A DNA stretch of 64,000 nt from Clostridium cavendishii DSM 21758 (GCF_900141845.1 NZ_FQZB01000007.1:62001-126000), one strand, 5' to 3'. Shown: positions 26,868 to 35,313, numbered from the stretch's first letter. Notes: generated by a model not told the origin, from the letters alone. Program-made: numbers and translations.

Positions 26868-28467
26868 GGTATATCAGATATATTATATAGGAATATCTAA
26901 TTTCCTAGACAGAATAAGAGATAAGAGTACAATTATTATAACTTTATTTATGATGTATATATCATATTTATTTTTTCCAGAAAAAAATGCTAGTATTTAC
27001 TTTAGTTTAAACGTTAGTAAAGATGGTTTTTTTTATAGAGGTATATATAATTCTACATGGCTTGGTTGGATTAGTACTATGATGTTTATTACTACTATAT
27101 CTCTTATAGGATTTTATTTTACTAATAATTCTATAAAGAGAGAAAGGAATCTTAAGATAGGTGAAATAACTGCTTCTATGCCTATGAGATCATATGATTA
27201 TATATTTGGGAAAGCATTTGGTAACTTTTTGTTTCTCTTATTGCAGATGGGGGTTGTAATTTTAATTACTATTATTATGCAATTTGTTAGAGGAGAAAGT
27301 TATTCTTTTGAAATATTGAAATTTTTAAGGCCTTTTTTATTGCTAGGTATACCAATTTGTATAATTATATCAGTAATAGCAATAATGTTTGAAAACTTAC
27401 CTTTTTTATCAGGTACATTAGGTAATGTGGTTTATTTCTTTGTATGGTCCTTTTTATCAGTAGCTTCCATGATGACTGCTAATAAAGGAAGCTTATTTTT
27501 TACAGATATTTTTGGAATTAAAGCTATTAGTAAAATAATAGAAGAGCAGTTTAAAAATGCTTTCAACGAGTTACAAGATTTAAAGAACTTTAGTATAGGG
27601 AATTCTGGAACTTTACATGGAAATATTAAAACTTTTGTAATAGATAAGGTTGATTTTAATTTTAATATTATTTTAGAAAGGTTTCTTTGGATAGGAGTAG
27701 CTATTTTTGTTCTTTGTTTAATATCTATAATCTTTAGAAGAAATTTGCTTATAATAAAAAAGGTTTCTAAAAAGGATAAAAAGGTTAGAGAAGATGAGAG
27801 CTATAAACATATAAAAAATAGAACTTTAACACCAATAATCAATAAAAGAAGTCATTCAAATGATTTAAATATAATAAAGGGTGAATTAGAATTATTATTA
27901 AAGTCAGCACCGATATGGTGGTATGGAGCAATAGTTTTCCTTTCATTTGTAATACTTTTTTCAAAAGGTGATAGTAATAGTAAAACTTTAATACCTATAA
28001 TGTGGATACTTCCTTTATTTATATGGTCTAAACTTGGAGCTATGCAAAGAAATTTTAATATGGAAGGATATCTTTTCACATATAAAAATTATAGAATATC
28101 ACAGCTAATAGATTCTTTTATTGCTGGGTATATATTTACTTTAATAATTAATTTAGGAGTAATAATTAAATTTATTTCTAATAATAATTTTAAAGGTGTT
28201 TTATATATTTTAATGGGAGCATTTTTTATAACAGCATTTGGAATCTTCATAGGTAATTCAATTGGAAGTTCAACAGTATTTGAAATAATATATATAATAT
28301 TATGGTATATAGGAATGCTTAATGGAATGCCGTATTTAGATTTTCTTGGACTTACACAAGATGCTTCAAATATGAATATACCAATAATATTTTCTATATT
28401 TGGTGTTGTAGCATTGGGTTTATCATTTTTAGCCAGAAGTAATAGAATTAAAAACTTATATAATTAA
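26860..28467 (+). CDS. Large ABC-2-like permease with two membrane halves
   Basis: A 535-residue polytopic protein with roughly 12 hydrophobic segments in two halves joined by a charged cytoplasmic linker (IIKKVSKKDKKVREDESYKH, about residue 310). The first half contains TNNSIKRERNLKIGEITASM, the cytoplasmic loop before the second helix typical of ABC-2/NosY-like permeases. The longer frame opening at 26818 is rejected because the ATG at 26860 overlaps the ATPase stop and follows a GTGGTGAAAG site. It forms the membrane part of the exporter with the preceding ATPase. Confidence 0.82.
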   Translation: MNKVYQIYYIGISNFLDRIRDKSTIIITLFMMYISYLFFPEKNASIYFSLNVSKDGFFYRGIYNSTWLGWISTMMFITTISLIGFYFTNNSIKRERNLKIGEITASMPMRSYDYIFGKAFGNFLFLLLQMGVVILITIIMQFVRGESYSFEILKFLRPFLLLGIPICIIISVIAIMFENLPFLSGTLGNVVYFFVWSFLSVASMMTANKGSLFFTDIFGIKAISKIIEEQFKNAFNELQDLKNFSIGNSGTLHGNIKTFVIDKVDFNFNIILERFLWIGVAIFVLCLISIIFRRNLLIIKKVSKKDKKVREDESYKHIKNRTLTPIINKRSHSNDLNIIKGELELLLKSAPIWWYGAIVFLSFVILFSKGDSNSKTLIPIMWILPLFIWSKLGAMQRNFNMEGYLFTYKNYRISQLIDSFIAGYIFTLIINLGVIIKFISNNNFKGVLYILMGAFFITAFGIFIGNSIGSSTVFEIIYIILWYIGMLNGMPYLDFLGLTQDASNMNIPIIFSIFGVVALGLSFLARSNRIKNLYN

Positions 28468-28540
28468 GGACTTATATAATTATAAAATATACATGTTGAA
28501 ATTTAAAAGCTACATTTAGCTTAGTATAATTGTTAAACCA

Positions 28541-28599
28541 TATGCTCCCTTTATAGCAGACAATTAGAGTAATAAAATTGTCATTATAAAGGGAGCATA
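28541..28599. repeat. 59-bp interrupted hairpin between convergent genes
   Basis: TATGCTCCCTTTATA and TATAAAGGGAGCATA (15 bp, perfect) enclose inner arms GACAAT/ATTGTC and a 12-base loop. It probably ends transcription from both sides, but neither flank has a convincing U-run, so a small mobile palindrome is possible. Confidence 0.6.
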
Positions 28600-28693
28600 A
28601 TATTAGTTACATAGTCTTGTTTTTTTTAAATGTACTTGATAGAGGTTTCGTTTTAAATGAGATTACATCTTTTTTTGTTATTATATGTTTATA

Positions 28694-29422
28694 TTAATTT
28701 GAATTAAAAGATTTTAAAACTTTAAATCTAGTATCACATAAATCTACTTGAACTTTCTTATTATTAAAAACATTTTCAGAAAGTTCCTTTGATATTAATG
28801 GCATACTGTCGGTAACTTCTTTATTATTAATAGAGTCATCATTTATAATTAGTGAAAAAATATAGACATCTTTTTTCTTATCAATTTTCATATCTGATTC
28901 TGAATTAGATGAAAAAACCCCTTGTTCTTTTAGGTAATCCCCTAATTTTTGAGCCTCTGATTTTGTTACATTATTAGTATAGTAAATTTGGCTTTTATCA
29001 TAAGTAATTGATTTATCAGGAATATATGAAGAATATATGATTGCAACTATAGATAATACCAAAAGCAAAACACTTATGATTATAGGAATAAGATAAGATG
29101 CTCTTTTACCACCATTTTGAATATAATTTTCATATAATGATTTTTGATCGTTCATAAAGTAAATACCAGCACCCACATTTATACCAAAATATATGGCTTT
29201 AGATATAGTATCAGGTATAGGAAGTAGAACAGCTAAAGCTGTAAGTATTATAAATCCTACAATAGTTAAAGTCAGTGAAATATTCTGTTTTTTATTATTA
29301 CCAGATCTACCGAAATTTAATGAATACATGATTCCAGCAGGAAGAAGCGAAAAGAAAACACTGAAGATAATAAATGATTTGGGATTCCATAATTTTTTAT
29401 TTTGCATAATAGTAGAGTTCAT
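28694..29422 (-). CDS. Polytopic membrane protein with extracytoplasmic C-terminal domain, unrecognised
   Basis: A 242-residue protein of unknown function. Four hydrophobic segments are visible at about residues 16-32, 47-68, 72-90 and 108-130. After them comes a soluble ~110-residue domain (YTNNVTKSEAQKLGDYLKEQ, then FSLIINDDSINNKEV) that would lie outside the cell. The N-terminal portion resembles small 'tellurite/phage-shock' style membrane modules only in general layout, and no family is claimed. It is flanked on each side by a ~60-base hairpin and lies between the ABC exporter and the tail locus. AAGGAGG precedes the start. Confidence 0.7.
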   Translation of the reverse strand: MNSTIMQNKKLWNPKSFIIFSVFFSLLPAGIMYSLNFGRSGNNKKQNISLTLTIVGFIILTALAVLLPIPDTISKAIYFGINVGAGIYFMNDQKSLYENYIQNGGKRASYLIPIIISVLLLVLSIVAIIYSSYIPDKSITYDKSQIYYTNNVTKSEAQKLGDYLKEQGVFSSNSESDMKIDKKKDVYIFSLIINDDSINNKEVTDSMPLISKELSENVFNNKKVQVDLCDTRFKVLKSFNSN

Positions 29423-29475
29423 TAAAAACCTCCTTGAGATAAAGATTATATTGATATTGTACCATAATTTGTAAA

Positions 29476-29536
29476 AGGCAAAAAGTTTATTGTAATAATT
29501 TTATAATCTTAAATTATTACAATAGACTTTTTGCCT
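29476..29536 (-). terminator. 61-bp hairpin, terminator of the repressor operon
   Basis: 26-base arms (AGGCAAAAAGTTTATTGTAA onward at 29476-29501; 29511-29536) pair with a single mismatch around a 9-base loop. On the minus strand it is followed by TTTT. It lies downstream of the repressor/ImmA genes. Confidence 0.75.
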
Positions 29537-29633
29537 AGTAAATATGGAACTGAGATTTATTTTAAGGTACTCATATTGAAATTTTATGAATTTTAAAAAA
29601 ATTTATATGAGTAATAATTTGTTTTTAAAGGTT

Positions 29634-30074
29634 TTAATAGAAAATTTTCAATATTTCACATGGAAGTCCTGTATAGCTGGAAATTTGATTTAAAGAAAAA
29701 CCATCTAACTCTATAGGATTTAATTCAATATCAAATAATTTAAATGCAAAGTAATTAGCCTGTTTTTCTAGTTTTCCAATATTAGTTAGATTTTTGTTGA
29801 ATGCTGATTGCAGAGCTTTTGTGTGTAACAATGCATGTCCTAATTCGTGAGCTAAGATAAACTTTTCTATATTAAGATCTAGATCATTTCTAATAAAGAC
29901 CATTTCCCTGTCCAAAAAATTTCTATTGTAAAATGCTTCATTTCCATGAAGTAAAATATTGCGTGATTCTAATTTAACAATTTGTATATTTAAATAATCA
30001 TATAAAGTGTATATATCATTAGAGTCATAAGTTTCTTTTAACCCCATAACTATAGTGTCAATCCAAGAATTCAT
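29634..30074 (-). CDS. ImmA/IrrE-type metallopeptidase (M78)
   Basis: A 146-residue zinc peptidase with the motif LAHELGHALLHTK (HExxH) near residue 75, followed by KQANYFAFKLF, where the third acidic ligand is expected. ImmA-type proteases cleave the cognate Xre repressor of mobile elements to trigger induction, as in ICEBs1 and several phages. The gene lies 46 bases downstream of the Xre repressor on the same strand, the usual immA-immR arrangement. Together they make the lysogeny-like control unit for the tail locus. The size is normal for the short form. Confidence 0.9.
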   Translation of the reverse strand: MNSWIDTIVMGLKETYDSNDIYTLYDYLNIQIVKLESRNILLHGNEAFYNRNFLDREMVFIRNDLDLNIEKFILAHELGHALLHTKALQSAFNKNLTNIGKLEKQANYFAFKLFDIELNPIELDGFSLNQISSYTGLPCEILKIFY

Positions 30075-30120
30075 ATTATATACCCACCATCCTTAATTCA
30101 AAACAGAGAAGTTATAATAA

Positions 30121-30552
30121 TTATTTTTTATATTTATAACTTATTAACTTCATTTGATTTAATAATTCGTTAGCAAAATCTACAAGATCTTCATCACTCA
30201 TTTTGTTTATATCAAATCCACCATACCCCATAATAGTTGGTTGTTTAAGTATAAATTGCATAGCCTCTTCAGCTGTTTTAAACTCATTTGTTTCATATAA
30301 AGCTTTTTCTTTTTTATCTATACTAGCTTCATTAGATTTTGAATCATATAAATCATTATCAGATTTAAAAAATGAATCAGTAGTGACATCTAAAATAGCA
30401 GCTATTTTTTCTAATTTTTCTAAGCTTGGATTTTTAGATTTATTATTTTCTAAATCGCTTAAATAGCCTAAAGAAATATCAGTTAATTTAGCTAATTTAT
30501 TTATACTAAGGCCTTTAGCTTTTCTAATACTTCTTATTTTATCACCTAACAT
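30121..30552 (-). CDS. Xre-family repressor of the tail locus
   Basis: A 143-residue protein with an N-terminal helix-turn-helix of the lambda-Cro type (MLGDKIRSIRKAKGLSINKL followed by AKLTDISLGYLSDLENNKS) and a C-terminal ~75-residue region for oligomerisation or cleavage. It is transcribed divergently from the ArpU-like gene. The space between holds two identical-armed 15-bp palindromes (30647 and 30707) that are its most likely operators. It forms a unit with the ImmA-like protease downstream, implying that derepression may occur by proteolysis. AGGGACTATTTG-type spacing precedes the start. Confidence 0.9.
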   Translation of the reverse strand: MLGDKIRSIRKAKGLSINKLAKLTDISLGYLSDLENNKSKNPSLEKLEKIAAILDVTTDSFFKSDNDLYDSKSNEASIDKKEKALYETNEFKTAEEAMQFILKQPTIMGYGGFDINKMSDEDLVDFANELLNQMKLISYKYKK

Positions 30553-30646
30553 ACAAATAGTCCCTCCGAATTTTAAATTTTCTTATAAAATAATAGTAGC
30601 ATTACAAAAGTTCAGTGTCAACGAATTAATAAGCAAAGAGGGAATA

Positions 30647-30661
30647 TTCGTTAAAAACGAA
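30647..30661. promoter_or_regulatory. Repressor operator O1
   Basis: TTCGTTAAAAACGAA is a near-perfect palindrome with TTCGT/ACGAA arms, followed by TGATAT. A related half site (ACGAA) occurs at about 30621. Confidence 0.7.
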
Positions 30662-30706
30662 TGATATTTAAAAAAATTAGATATATATGGTTAAAAATAA
30701 ATGTTG

Positions 30707-30721
30707 TTCGTTTTAGACGAA
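30707..30721. promoter_or_regulatory. Repressor operator O2
   Basis: TTCGTTTTAGACGAA has the same arms as the site at 30647 and the same TGATAT tail, exactly 60 bases away, about 50 bases before the ArpU-like start. A half site (GCGAATAA) follows at about 30741. Confidence 0.7.
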
Positions 30722-30772
30722 TGATATATTATTCAGTTATAGCGAATAAAAATAAGTTTAGGGGGAATAACA

Positions 30773-31216
30773 ATGAAAAAAGATTTAATAAAGAAAATAG
30801 AAGGAATTTTATACAATTATAAAACTTCATTAGTAGAGATAAATAATTTGAAAATAGATTTGGAAATGATGAAGGAAGAATATAGAGGAATTACTTCAAT
30901 TAATTATGGAGAAAAATCTTCACCTACTAATAAATTTAATAGTAGTGTTGAGAATGAAGTAATAAAAAGAGAAGAAATGATAGTACAGCTTGAAAATAAT
31001 ATAAGATATAAAGATGCTATGTATAGGAAAGTTACAAACTCTTTTGATATTTTAGATGAAAGGGAATATAGGTTTATTAAGGAATTTTATTTTGAAAAAT
31101 GTAGCTATATGAGAGTAAGTGAAATTATGAATATGAGTTATAGTTATGTCTACGATTATAAGATGGCTGTTTTAAATAAAATATCTCCGCTAATATTTAC
31201 ATCAAATTTACCATAA
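30773..31216 (+). CDS. ArpU/sigma-like late transcriptional activator
   Basis: A 147-residue protein with a coiled-coil-rich N-terminal part (MKKDLIKKIEGILYNYKTSL, EEMIVQLENNIRYKDA). The C-terminal helix-turn-helix (ILDEREYRFIKEFYFEKCS, then VSEIMNMSYSYVYDYKMAVL) resembles sigma-70 region 4. This is the layout of phage ArpU/RinA-type regulators that activate late (structural) genes. It is the only rightward gene between the repressor and the structural operon, sits just behind the two operators, and has a GGGGGAA ribosome site. It is thus the probable switch protein that turns on the tail genes. Confidence 0.75.
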   Translation: MKKDLIKKIEGILYNYKTSLVEINNLKIDLEMMKEEYRGITSINYGEKSSPTNKFNSSVENEVIKREEMIVQLENNIRYKDAMYRKVTNSFDILDEREYRFIKEFYFEKCSYMRVSEIMNMSYSYVYDYKMAVLNKISPLIFTSNLP

Positions 31217-31235
31217 ATAAACCTGATTTTTTACT

Positions 31236-31265
31236 GAGACAAACCTCGAACATATGTTCTATAAT
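31236..31265 (+). promoter_or_regulatory. LexA (SOS) box within the structural-operon promoter
   Basis: CGAACATATGTTCT (31247-31260) matches the Bacillus/Clostridium LexA consensus CGAACRNRYGTTYC at all but the last base and contains the perfect palindrome GAACATATGTTC. It lies between a -35-like GAGACA (31236-31241) and a perfect -10 TATAAT (31260-31265), 18 bases apart. Bound LexA would therefore block polymerase. Transcription would start near 31272, leaving a ~170-base 5' untranslated region. Confidence 0.85.
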
Positions 31266-31446
31266 AATATCATAGAGTTATATCAAAAAACAAAAACAAC
31301 TTTTTATAGCTCTAAAAAATCTTATATAAGTTCTTATGTAAGAATGAATTATTAGGATTAACAACCCGGGAGTTAAAACTATTAATTCAAAAGTAATTAT
31401 GGAAGCTTCCAAGGAAAAAATTAAATTTTATAGGAGGTAAAAATAA

Positions 31447-31878
31447 ATGACCTTATTAGAAGGTGTAAGAACATTTATAAAAACTTGCCCCTATTTATCA
31501 GATTCAAGTAAAGATGTAAATGTAAATTATCTTTCAGAAAATATAGATTCATACTCAATAGAAGAAGTTGAAAGTATTCCTATAATAAAAAAATATATTG
31601 ATGGAAGTGCTATTAAACAATATGTTTTTGATTTAACGAGTAGGGAGAGTTATGGAGATAATGTAGCTATTAATTTGAAAGTTAGTGAGTTTTACGAAAA
31701 ATTTGCAAGCTGGTTAGAAGAGCAAAGTTCACTTAAGAAATTGCCTTATATAGGTGATACAAAAGAAGCTAGAAAGTTTGAAGTTATTTCAAGCAATTAT
31801 ATAGCTGATAAAAATGCTGATAAAGCACAATACAAAATAAGAATTAGATTAATTTATTTAGAAAATGGAGGAATGTAA
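31447..31878 (+). CDS. Tail terminator/tail completion protein (probable)
   Basis: A 143-residue protein directly upstream of the tail-tube gene, the position of the tail terminator in siphophage modules. VSEFYEKFASWLEEQSSLKK and KFEVISSNYIADKNADKAQY followed by IRIRLIYLE fit the small alpha/beta proteins annotated as minor or terminator tail proteins in clostridial prophages. The role is inferred mainly from position, with sequence support moderate. It is the first gene of the long operon behind the LexA-box promoter. AGGAGGT precedes the ATG. Its 3' end overlaps the ribosome site of the next gene. Confidence 0.65.
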   Translation: MTLLEGVRTFIKTCPYLSDSSKDVNVNYLSENIDSYSIEEVESIPIIKKYIDGSAIKQYVFDLTSRESYGDNVAINLKVSEFYEKFASWLEEQSSLKKLPYIGDTKEARKFEVISSNYIADKNADKAQYKIRIRLIYLENGGM

Positions 31879-31879
31879 T

Positions 31880-32386
31880 ATGTCAAAAAATATTAAAAGA
31901 AGAAATGGGATTGCAAACTATCTAAATGTGGGAACAGGTAATGAAGAGTATGTATTAATGGGGGCTGGATTTACAGAATTAAAAGAAGTGCCAGCATCAC
32001 AAGTAAGTTCAAAGAAGTATATAACAGATAAGAGTGCTACAAAGAGAATAATAGGTTATGATTGGACTACTTCATTTAATACAGATCAAATAAGAGATGA
32101 AAAAGCTGTTGAATTCATATGTAATGTAGGAGAAAAGCAATTAGTTGGTGAAGGTTGTGAGACAGATTATGTAATAGTAGATCTTGATAAAAAATCTACA
32201 ATTGCTAACGAATATAAAGCAAGAAAATTTAGAGTTGCTATAGAAGTAGCAGAATTCCCTACTAGTGATGAAGGAGATTTAACAGCAACAGGTAACCTAC
32301 ATGCAGTAGGGGATTTAGTATCAGGTACATTTAATACTGTAACTAAAAAATTCACACCAGAAACTTCAGAAGTGAAGGGAGTTTAA
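31880..32386 (+). CDS. Major tail tube protein
   Basis: A 168-residue protein with the features of siphophage tail-tube subunits, which stack as hexamers to form the channel. It has a beta-rich fold, KSATKRIIGYDWTTSFNTD in the first third, a mid-domain ARKFRVAIEVAEFPTS, and a compact ending GNLHAVGDLVSGTFN. It resembles 'phage major tail proteins' of clostridial prophages. The longer frame from 31865 is rejected because TGGAGGAATGTAAT supplies the ribosome site for the ATG at 31880. High structural expression is expected. A tube without sheath gene nearby indicates a non-contractile tail. Confidence 0.8.
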   Translation: MSKNIKRRNGIANYLNVGTGNEEYVLMGAGFTELKEVPASQVSSKKYITDKSATKRIIGYDWTTSFNTDQIRDEKAVEFICNVGEKQLVGEGCETDYVIVDLDKKSTIANEYKARKFRVAIEVAEFPTSDEGDLTATGNLHAVGDLVSGTFNTVTKKFTPETSEVKGV

Positions 32387-32390
32387 TAAT

Positions 32391-32741
32391 ATGCTTATTA
32401 ATAGTGTTGAATTAGAGGATTTAGATATATTTGATGCTGATGTTGCTGAAAAATGTGAAAAAGTATTTTCAAAGGTTGCAGAAGAATCTAATAAAATAGA
32501 AAGCTCAGAGGGTAATGCATCACAAATAATAAGAAAAGAATGTGCACTTATATTTGAATGTTTCAATGAGCTTTTTGGTAAAGGGACTGATAAAAAGGTA
32601 TTTGGAGATAAGACTAATATCCTAGTTTGTATGAAAGCTTTTGAAGAGCTTATTGAAAAAGTTAGCGAGCAAAAGAAAGAATTGGATAAAGTTACATTAA
32701 AATACTCACCAAATAGAGCTAAACGTAGGGGCAAGGCATAA
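32391..32741 (+). CDS. Tail assembly chaperone, first (DUF6673-like)
   Basis: A 116-residue acidic, helical protein located between tube and tape-measure genes, the invariable position of the G-type tail assembly chaperone. IRKECALIFECFNELFGKG and the basic ending SPNRAKRRGKA fit the DUF6673 family seen in clostridial phages. The chaperone keeps the tape-measure protein soluble and recruits tube subunits. Unlike lambda G/GT, the next chaperone is a separate gene 2 bases away rather than a frameshift product. No slippery site was obvious. Confidence 0.72.
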   Translation: MLINSVELEDLDIFDADVAEKCEKVFSKVAEESNKIESSEGNASQIIRKECALIFECFNELFGKGTDKKVFGDKTNILVCMKAFEELIEKVSEQKKELDKVTLKYSPNRAKRRGKA

Positions 32742-32743
32742 TA

Positions 32744-33337
32744 ATGAATATTCTTATTGATTTATTACCTAGGCAAGTAAATATAGATGGAATTGATTAT
32801 GATATTAATTCAGATTTTCGTACTTCTATATTGTTTGAAATGATGGTTCAAGATAATGATATTGGAAATAAGGAGAAAATAGTACAAGCTTTAGAACTAT
32901 ATTATCCAGTTATTCCTGAAAACTTACAAGAAGCAATAGAGAAAATAATCTGGTTTTACGGATGTGGGAAAGAAGTAGAAAAAGGAAAAGGTGGAGAAGG
33001 AAGTAACAAAGCAAAACAAATATATTCTTTTGAATATGATGATGATTATATTTATGCAGCTTTTTTAAATCAATATGGGATCGATCTTCAAGAAATTGAG
33101 GATTTACATTGGTGGAAGTTTAAGGCTATGTTTAAAGCTCTAAAGGAAGATAATGAAATAGTTAAGATAATGGGCTATAGGGCTATGACAATACCAATGG
33201 ATATGCCTAAAGATCAAAAAGATTTTTATAGAAAAATGAAAAAACTTCATGAGATACCAAGGTCAAAAAGTGAAAGAGAAAAAATTAATGCTATAGAAGA
33301 GGCCCTAATGGGTAATGGTATTTTACATGATATATAG
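32744..33337 (+). CDS. Tail assembly chaperone, Gp15 family
   Basis: A 197-residue member of the bacteriophage Gp15 family, recognised by the N-terminal DGIDYDINSDFRTSILFEMM, the YYPVIPENLQEAIEKIIWFY region and the Trp-rich EIEDLHWWKFKAMFKAL. It sits directly upstream of the tape measure, where the second tail assembly chaperone lies. It starts 2 bases after the preceding stop (TAATAATG), showing tight coupling. The C-terminal basic stretch (RKMKKLHEIPRSKSEREK) is typical. It would act with the previous protein during tail assembly and be absent from the finished particle. Confidence 0.85.
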   Translation: MNILIDLLPRQVNIDGIDYDINSDFRTSILFEMMVQDNDIGNKEKIVQALELYYPVIPENLQEAIEKIIWFYGCGKEVEKGKGGEGSNKAKQIYSFEYDDDYIYAAFLNQYGIDLQEIEDLHWWKFKAMFKALKEDNEIVKIMGYRAMTIPMDMPKDQKDFYRKMKKLHEIPRSKSEREKINAIEEALMGNGILHDI

Positions 33338-33353
33338 AATTTTATATTTAGCA

Positions 33354-33384
33354 GAAAGCATCTATATTTGTAGGTGCTTTTGTT
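33354..33384 (+). terminator. Weak terminator-like hairpin before the tape measure
   Basis: AAAGCATC pairs with GGTGCTTT (G-T allowed) around a ~10-base loop, followed by TGTTATT. It could attenuate expression of the tape measure relative to the tube. Confidence 0.4.
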
Positions 33385-33402
33385 ATTAAAGGAGGTGAAA
33401 AT

Positions 33403-35313
33403 ATGGCAAATTTACCTACGGTTATTGAACCAATTTTAAATATAGATAAGGTAAAAAGTGAATTAAGTAATATCAATAAAATAGCTGCTGATAATCCTAT
33501 GATTATAGATGCTGATTATACGGAAGTTAAAGAAAAAGCAAAAGGAGCAGCAAAGGAAACAGAGTCACTTGCTACAAAAGCTGTAAAAGGAATTGAAACC
33601 GCTCTTAAAGGACTTGAAAAGAAAATTGGAGATGTTGCTAAAAAATCTATAAAAGTAGGTAGTGAATTTGATAAAAGTATAGGTAAGGTTTCTGTTGCTG
33701 ATAAGCAAAAAGAATTAGATGGCGAATTTGATAAAATTTACCTTACGTTATATAAGAAGTTTGAAGAGCCTATTAAAAAAGCTCTAGATACGGCAATTAA
33801 ATGCGTTGGAGAGTTAGGAAACAATTTAGCTGATGGTAAATTATCAGGTGGATTAGATACTATTGCAGATGCTTTTAGCAAATTGATAGATAAAGTATGT
33901 GAGTTAGCTATAAAGTGGTTACCAAAAGTAATAGATATATTAAGTTTTGTTTCAGAGCATGCTGGATTAATAACATCTGCAATTGTAGGAATTGGAACTG
34001 CAATAAGCGTTTTAAATATTGCGGCTAGAATCACAAAATTTATAGAGAGTATAAAAGGATTAAGTTTAGGGATAGGACTGTTAGGAGGAAGTACAACTTT
34101 GATAATTGCAGGTGTGGCTGCAGTTATAGTAGCGATAATAACACTTTGGAATACAAGTGAAACTTTTAGAAATATAATTATTACAGGATGGCAGGCTATA
34201 CAAGAGATTGCAAGTGTAGTATGGGGAGGTCTTGTTACTTTTTTTACAGAAACTATACCTCAGGCATGGCAGTCTGTAATAGACTTTTTTGTTGGTATAC
34301 CAGATTGGTTTAGTGGATTATGGACTAATATACAGCTAGCATTTGTAAATGGATGGCAAGCAATAGTAAACTTTTTTACTGAGACTATACCGGCTTGGAT
34401 AGCATCAGTACTTCAGTTTTTAGGGCAATTACCAGAGAATATAGGATTTGTTTTGGGATTTGTAATTGGGAAAATAGTTTTATTTGCACTAGAGTGTTGG
34501 AATTGGATAAACAATGAGCTACCTCTTATAATATCAGGTATTATAAGTTGGTTTGCATCATTGCCAGGGCAGATATGGAATTGGTTAGTTAATGCTTATA
34601 ATAATATAGTGCAATGGGGAAGTAATGTATTTACAAACGCAACTTTATGGATTGGAAATACAATAAATTCAATAGTAAGTTGGTTTTCAAATTTACCAAA
34701 TAGAATTGGTGAATGGTTAAAAAATACAATAGATTCTATAATTCAATGGGGATCTAATATGGTTGATAAAGGGGCAGCAGCAGCTAGTGATTTAGTTAGT
34801 AATATAGCAAATACAGTTTCAAATCTTCCTCAAAAAATGTCAGATATAGGAGAAAATATTGTGAAAGGTATATGGAATGGTATAACAGGAATGGCTTCAT
34901 GGATTCAGGATAAGATCTCTGGATTTGCAACAGGTGTATTAGATGGATTTAAGAAAGCATTAGGAATACATTCACCTTCAACATTATTTAGAGATGTTAT
35001 TGGATTAAACTTAGTAAAAGGAATTGGTGTAGGTATTAACCTTGAAATGCCTAATTTACAAGATGATATAGATAAAAATCTGACTAACATGACAAGTAGA
35101 CTAAAAAATACAGTAGATTTTGAAAGCTCTAAAATGTCTTATAGTCTAACATCAAAGGCAGTATATGATTCAGCAAATGCCTCACCATATATTATTACAA
35201 ATAATAATGATAAGGGAGTAACTCAAAATGTTACAATAGTTAATCCTGAAAGAACTCCAAGTGAAAATGCTAGAGCACTTAGAAAAGTAGGGAGGGATTT
35301 AGTATTTGGATAA
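33403..35313 (+). CDS. Tape measure protein
   Basis: A 636-residue protein with the expected make-up: a helical N-terminal third rich in Lys/Glu/Ala, hydrophobic segments near residues 180-245 (TSAIVGIGTAISVLNIAA, GGSTTLIIAGVAAVIVAIIT), then tryptophan-rich repeats. Examples are FFTETIPQAW (~279) and FFTETIPAWI (~323), SWFASLPGQIW and SWFSNLPNRIG, and IVQWGSN/IIQWGSN. The ending FKKALGIHSPSTLFRDVIG is the common tape-measure C-terminal motif (GI-x-SPS). Tail length scales with this protein at about 1.5-1.8 angstrom per residue, implying a tail near 95-115 nm. There is no muramidase or peptidase insertion. A strong AAAGGAGGTG site precedes the ATG. Confidence 0.93.
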   Translation: MANLPTVIEPILNIDKVKSELSNINKIAADNPMIIDADYTEVKEKAKGAAKETESLATKAVKGIETALKGLEKKIGDVAKKSIKVGSEFDKSIGKVSVADKQKELDGEFDKIYLTLYKKFEEPIKKALDTAIKCVGELGNNLADGKLSGGLDTIADAFSKLIDKVCELAIKWLPKVIDILSFVSEHAGLITSAIVGIGTAISVLNIAARITKFIESIKGLSLGIGLLGGSTTLIIAGVAAVIVAIITLWNTSETFRNIIITGWQAIQEIASVVWGGLVTFFTETIPQAWQSVIDFFVGIPDWFSGLWTNIQLAFVNGWQAIVNFFTETIPAWIASVLQFLGQLPENIGFVLGFVIGKIVLFALECWNWINNELPLIISGIISWFASLPGQIWNWLVNAYNNIVQWGSNVFTNATLWIGNTINSIVSWFSNLPNRIGEWLKNTIDSIIQWGSNMVDKGAAAASDLVSNIANTVSNLPQKMSDIGENIVKGIWNGITGMASWIQDKISGFATGVLDGFKKALGIHSPSTLFRDVIGLNLVKGIGVGINLEMPNLQDDIDKNLTNMTSRLKNTVDFESSKMSYSLTSKAVYDSANASPYIITNNNDKGVTQNVTIVNPERTPSENARALRKVGRDLVFG

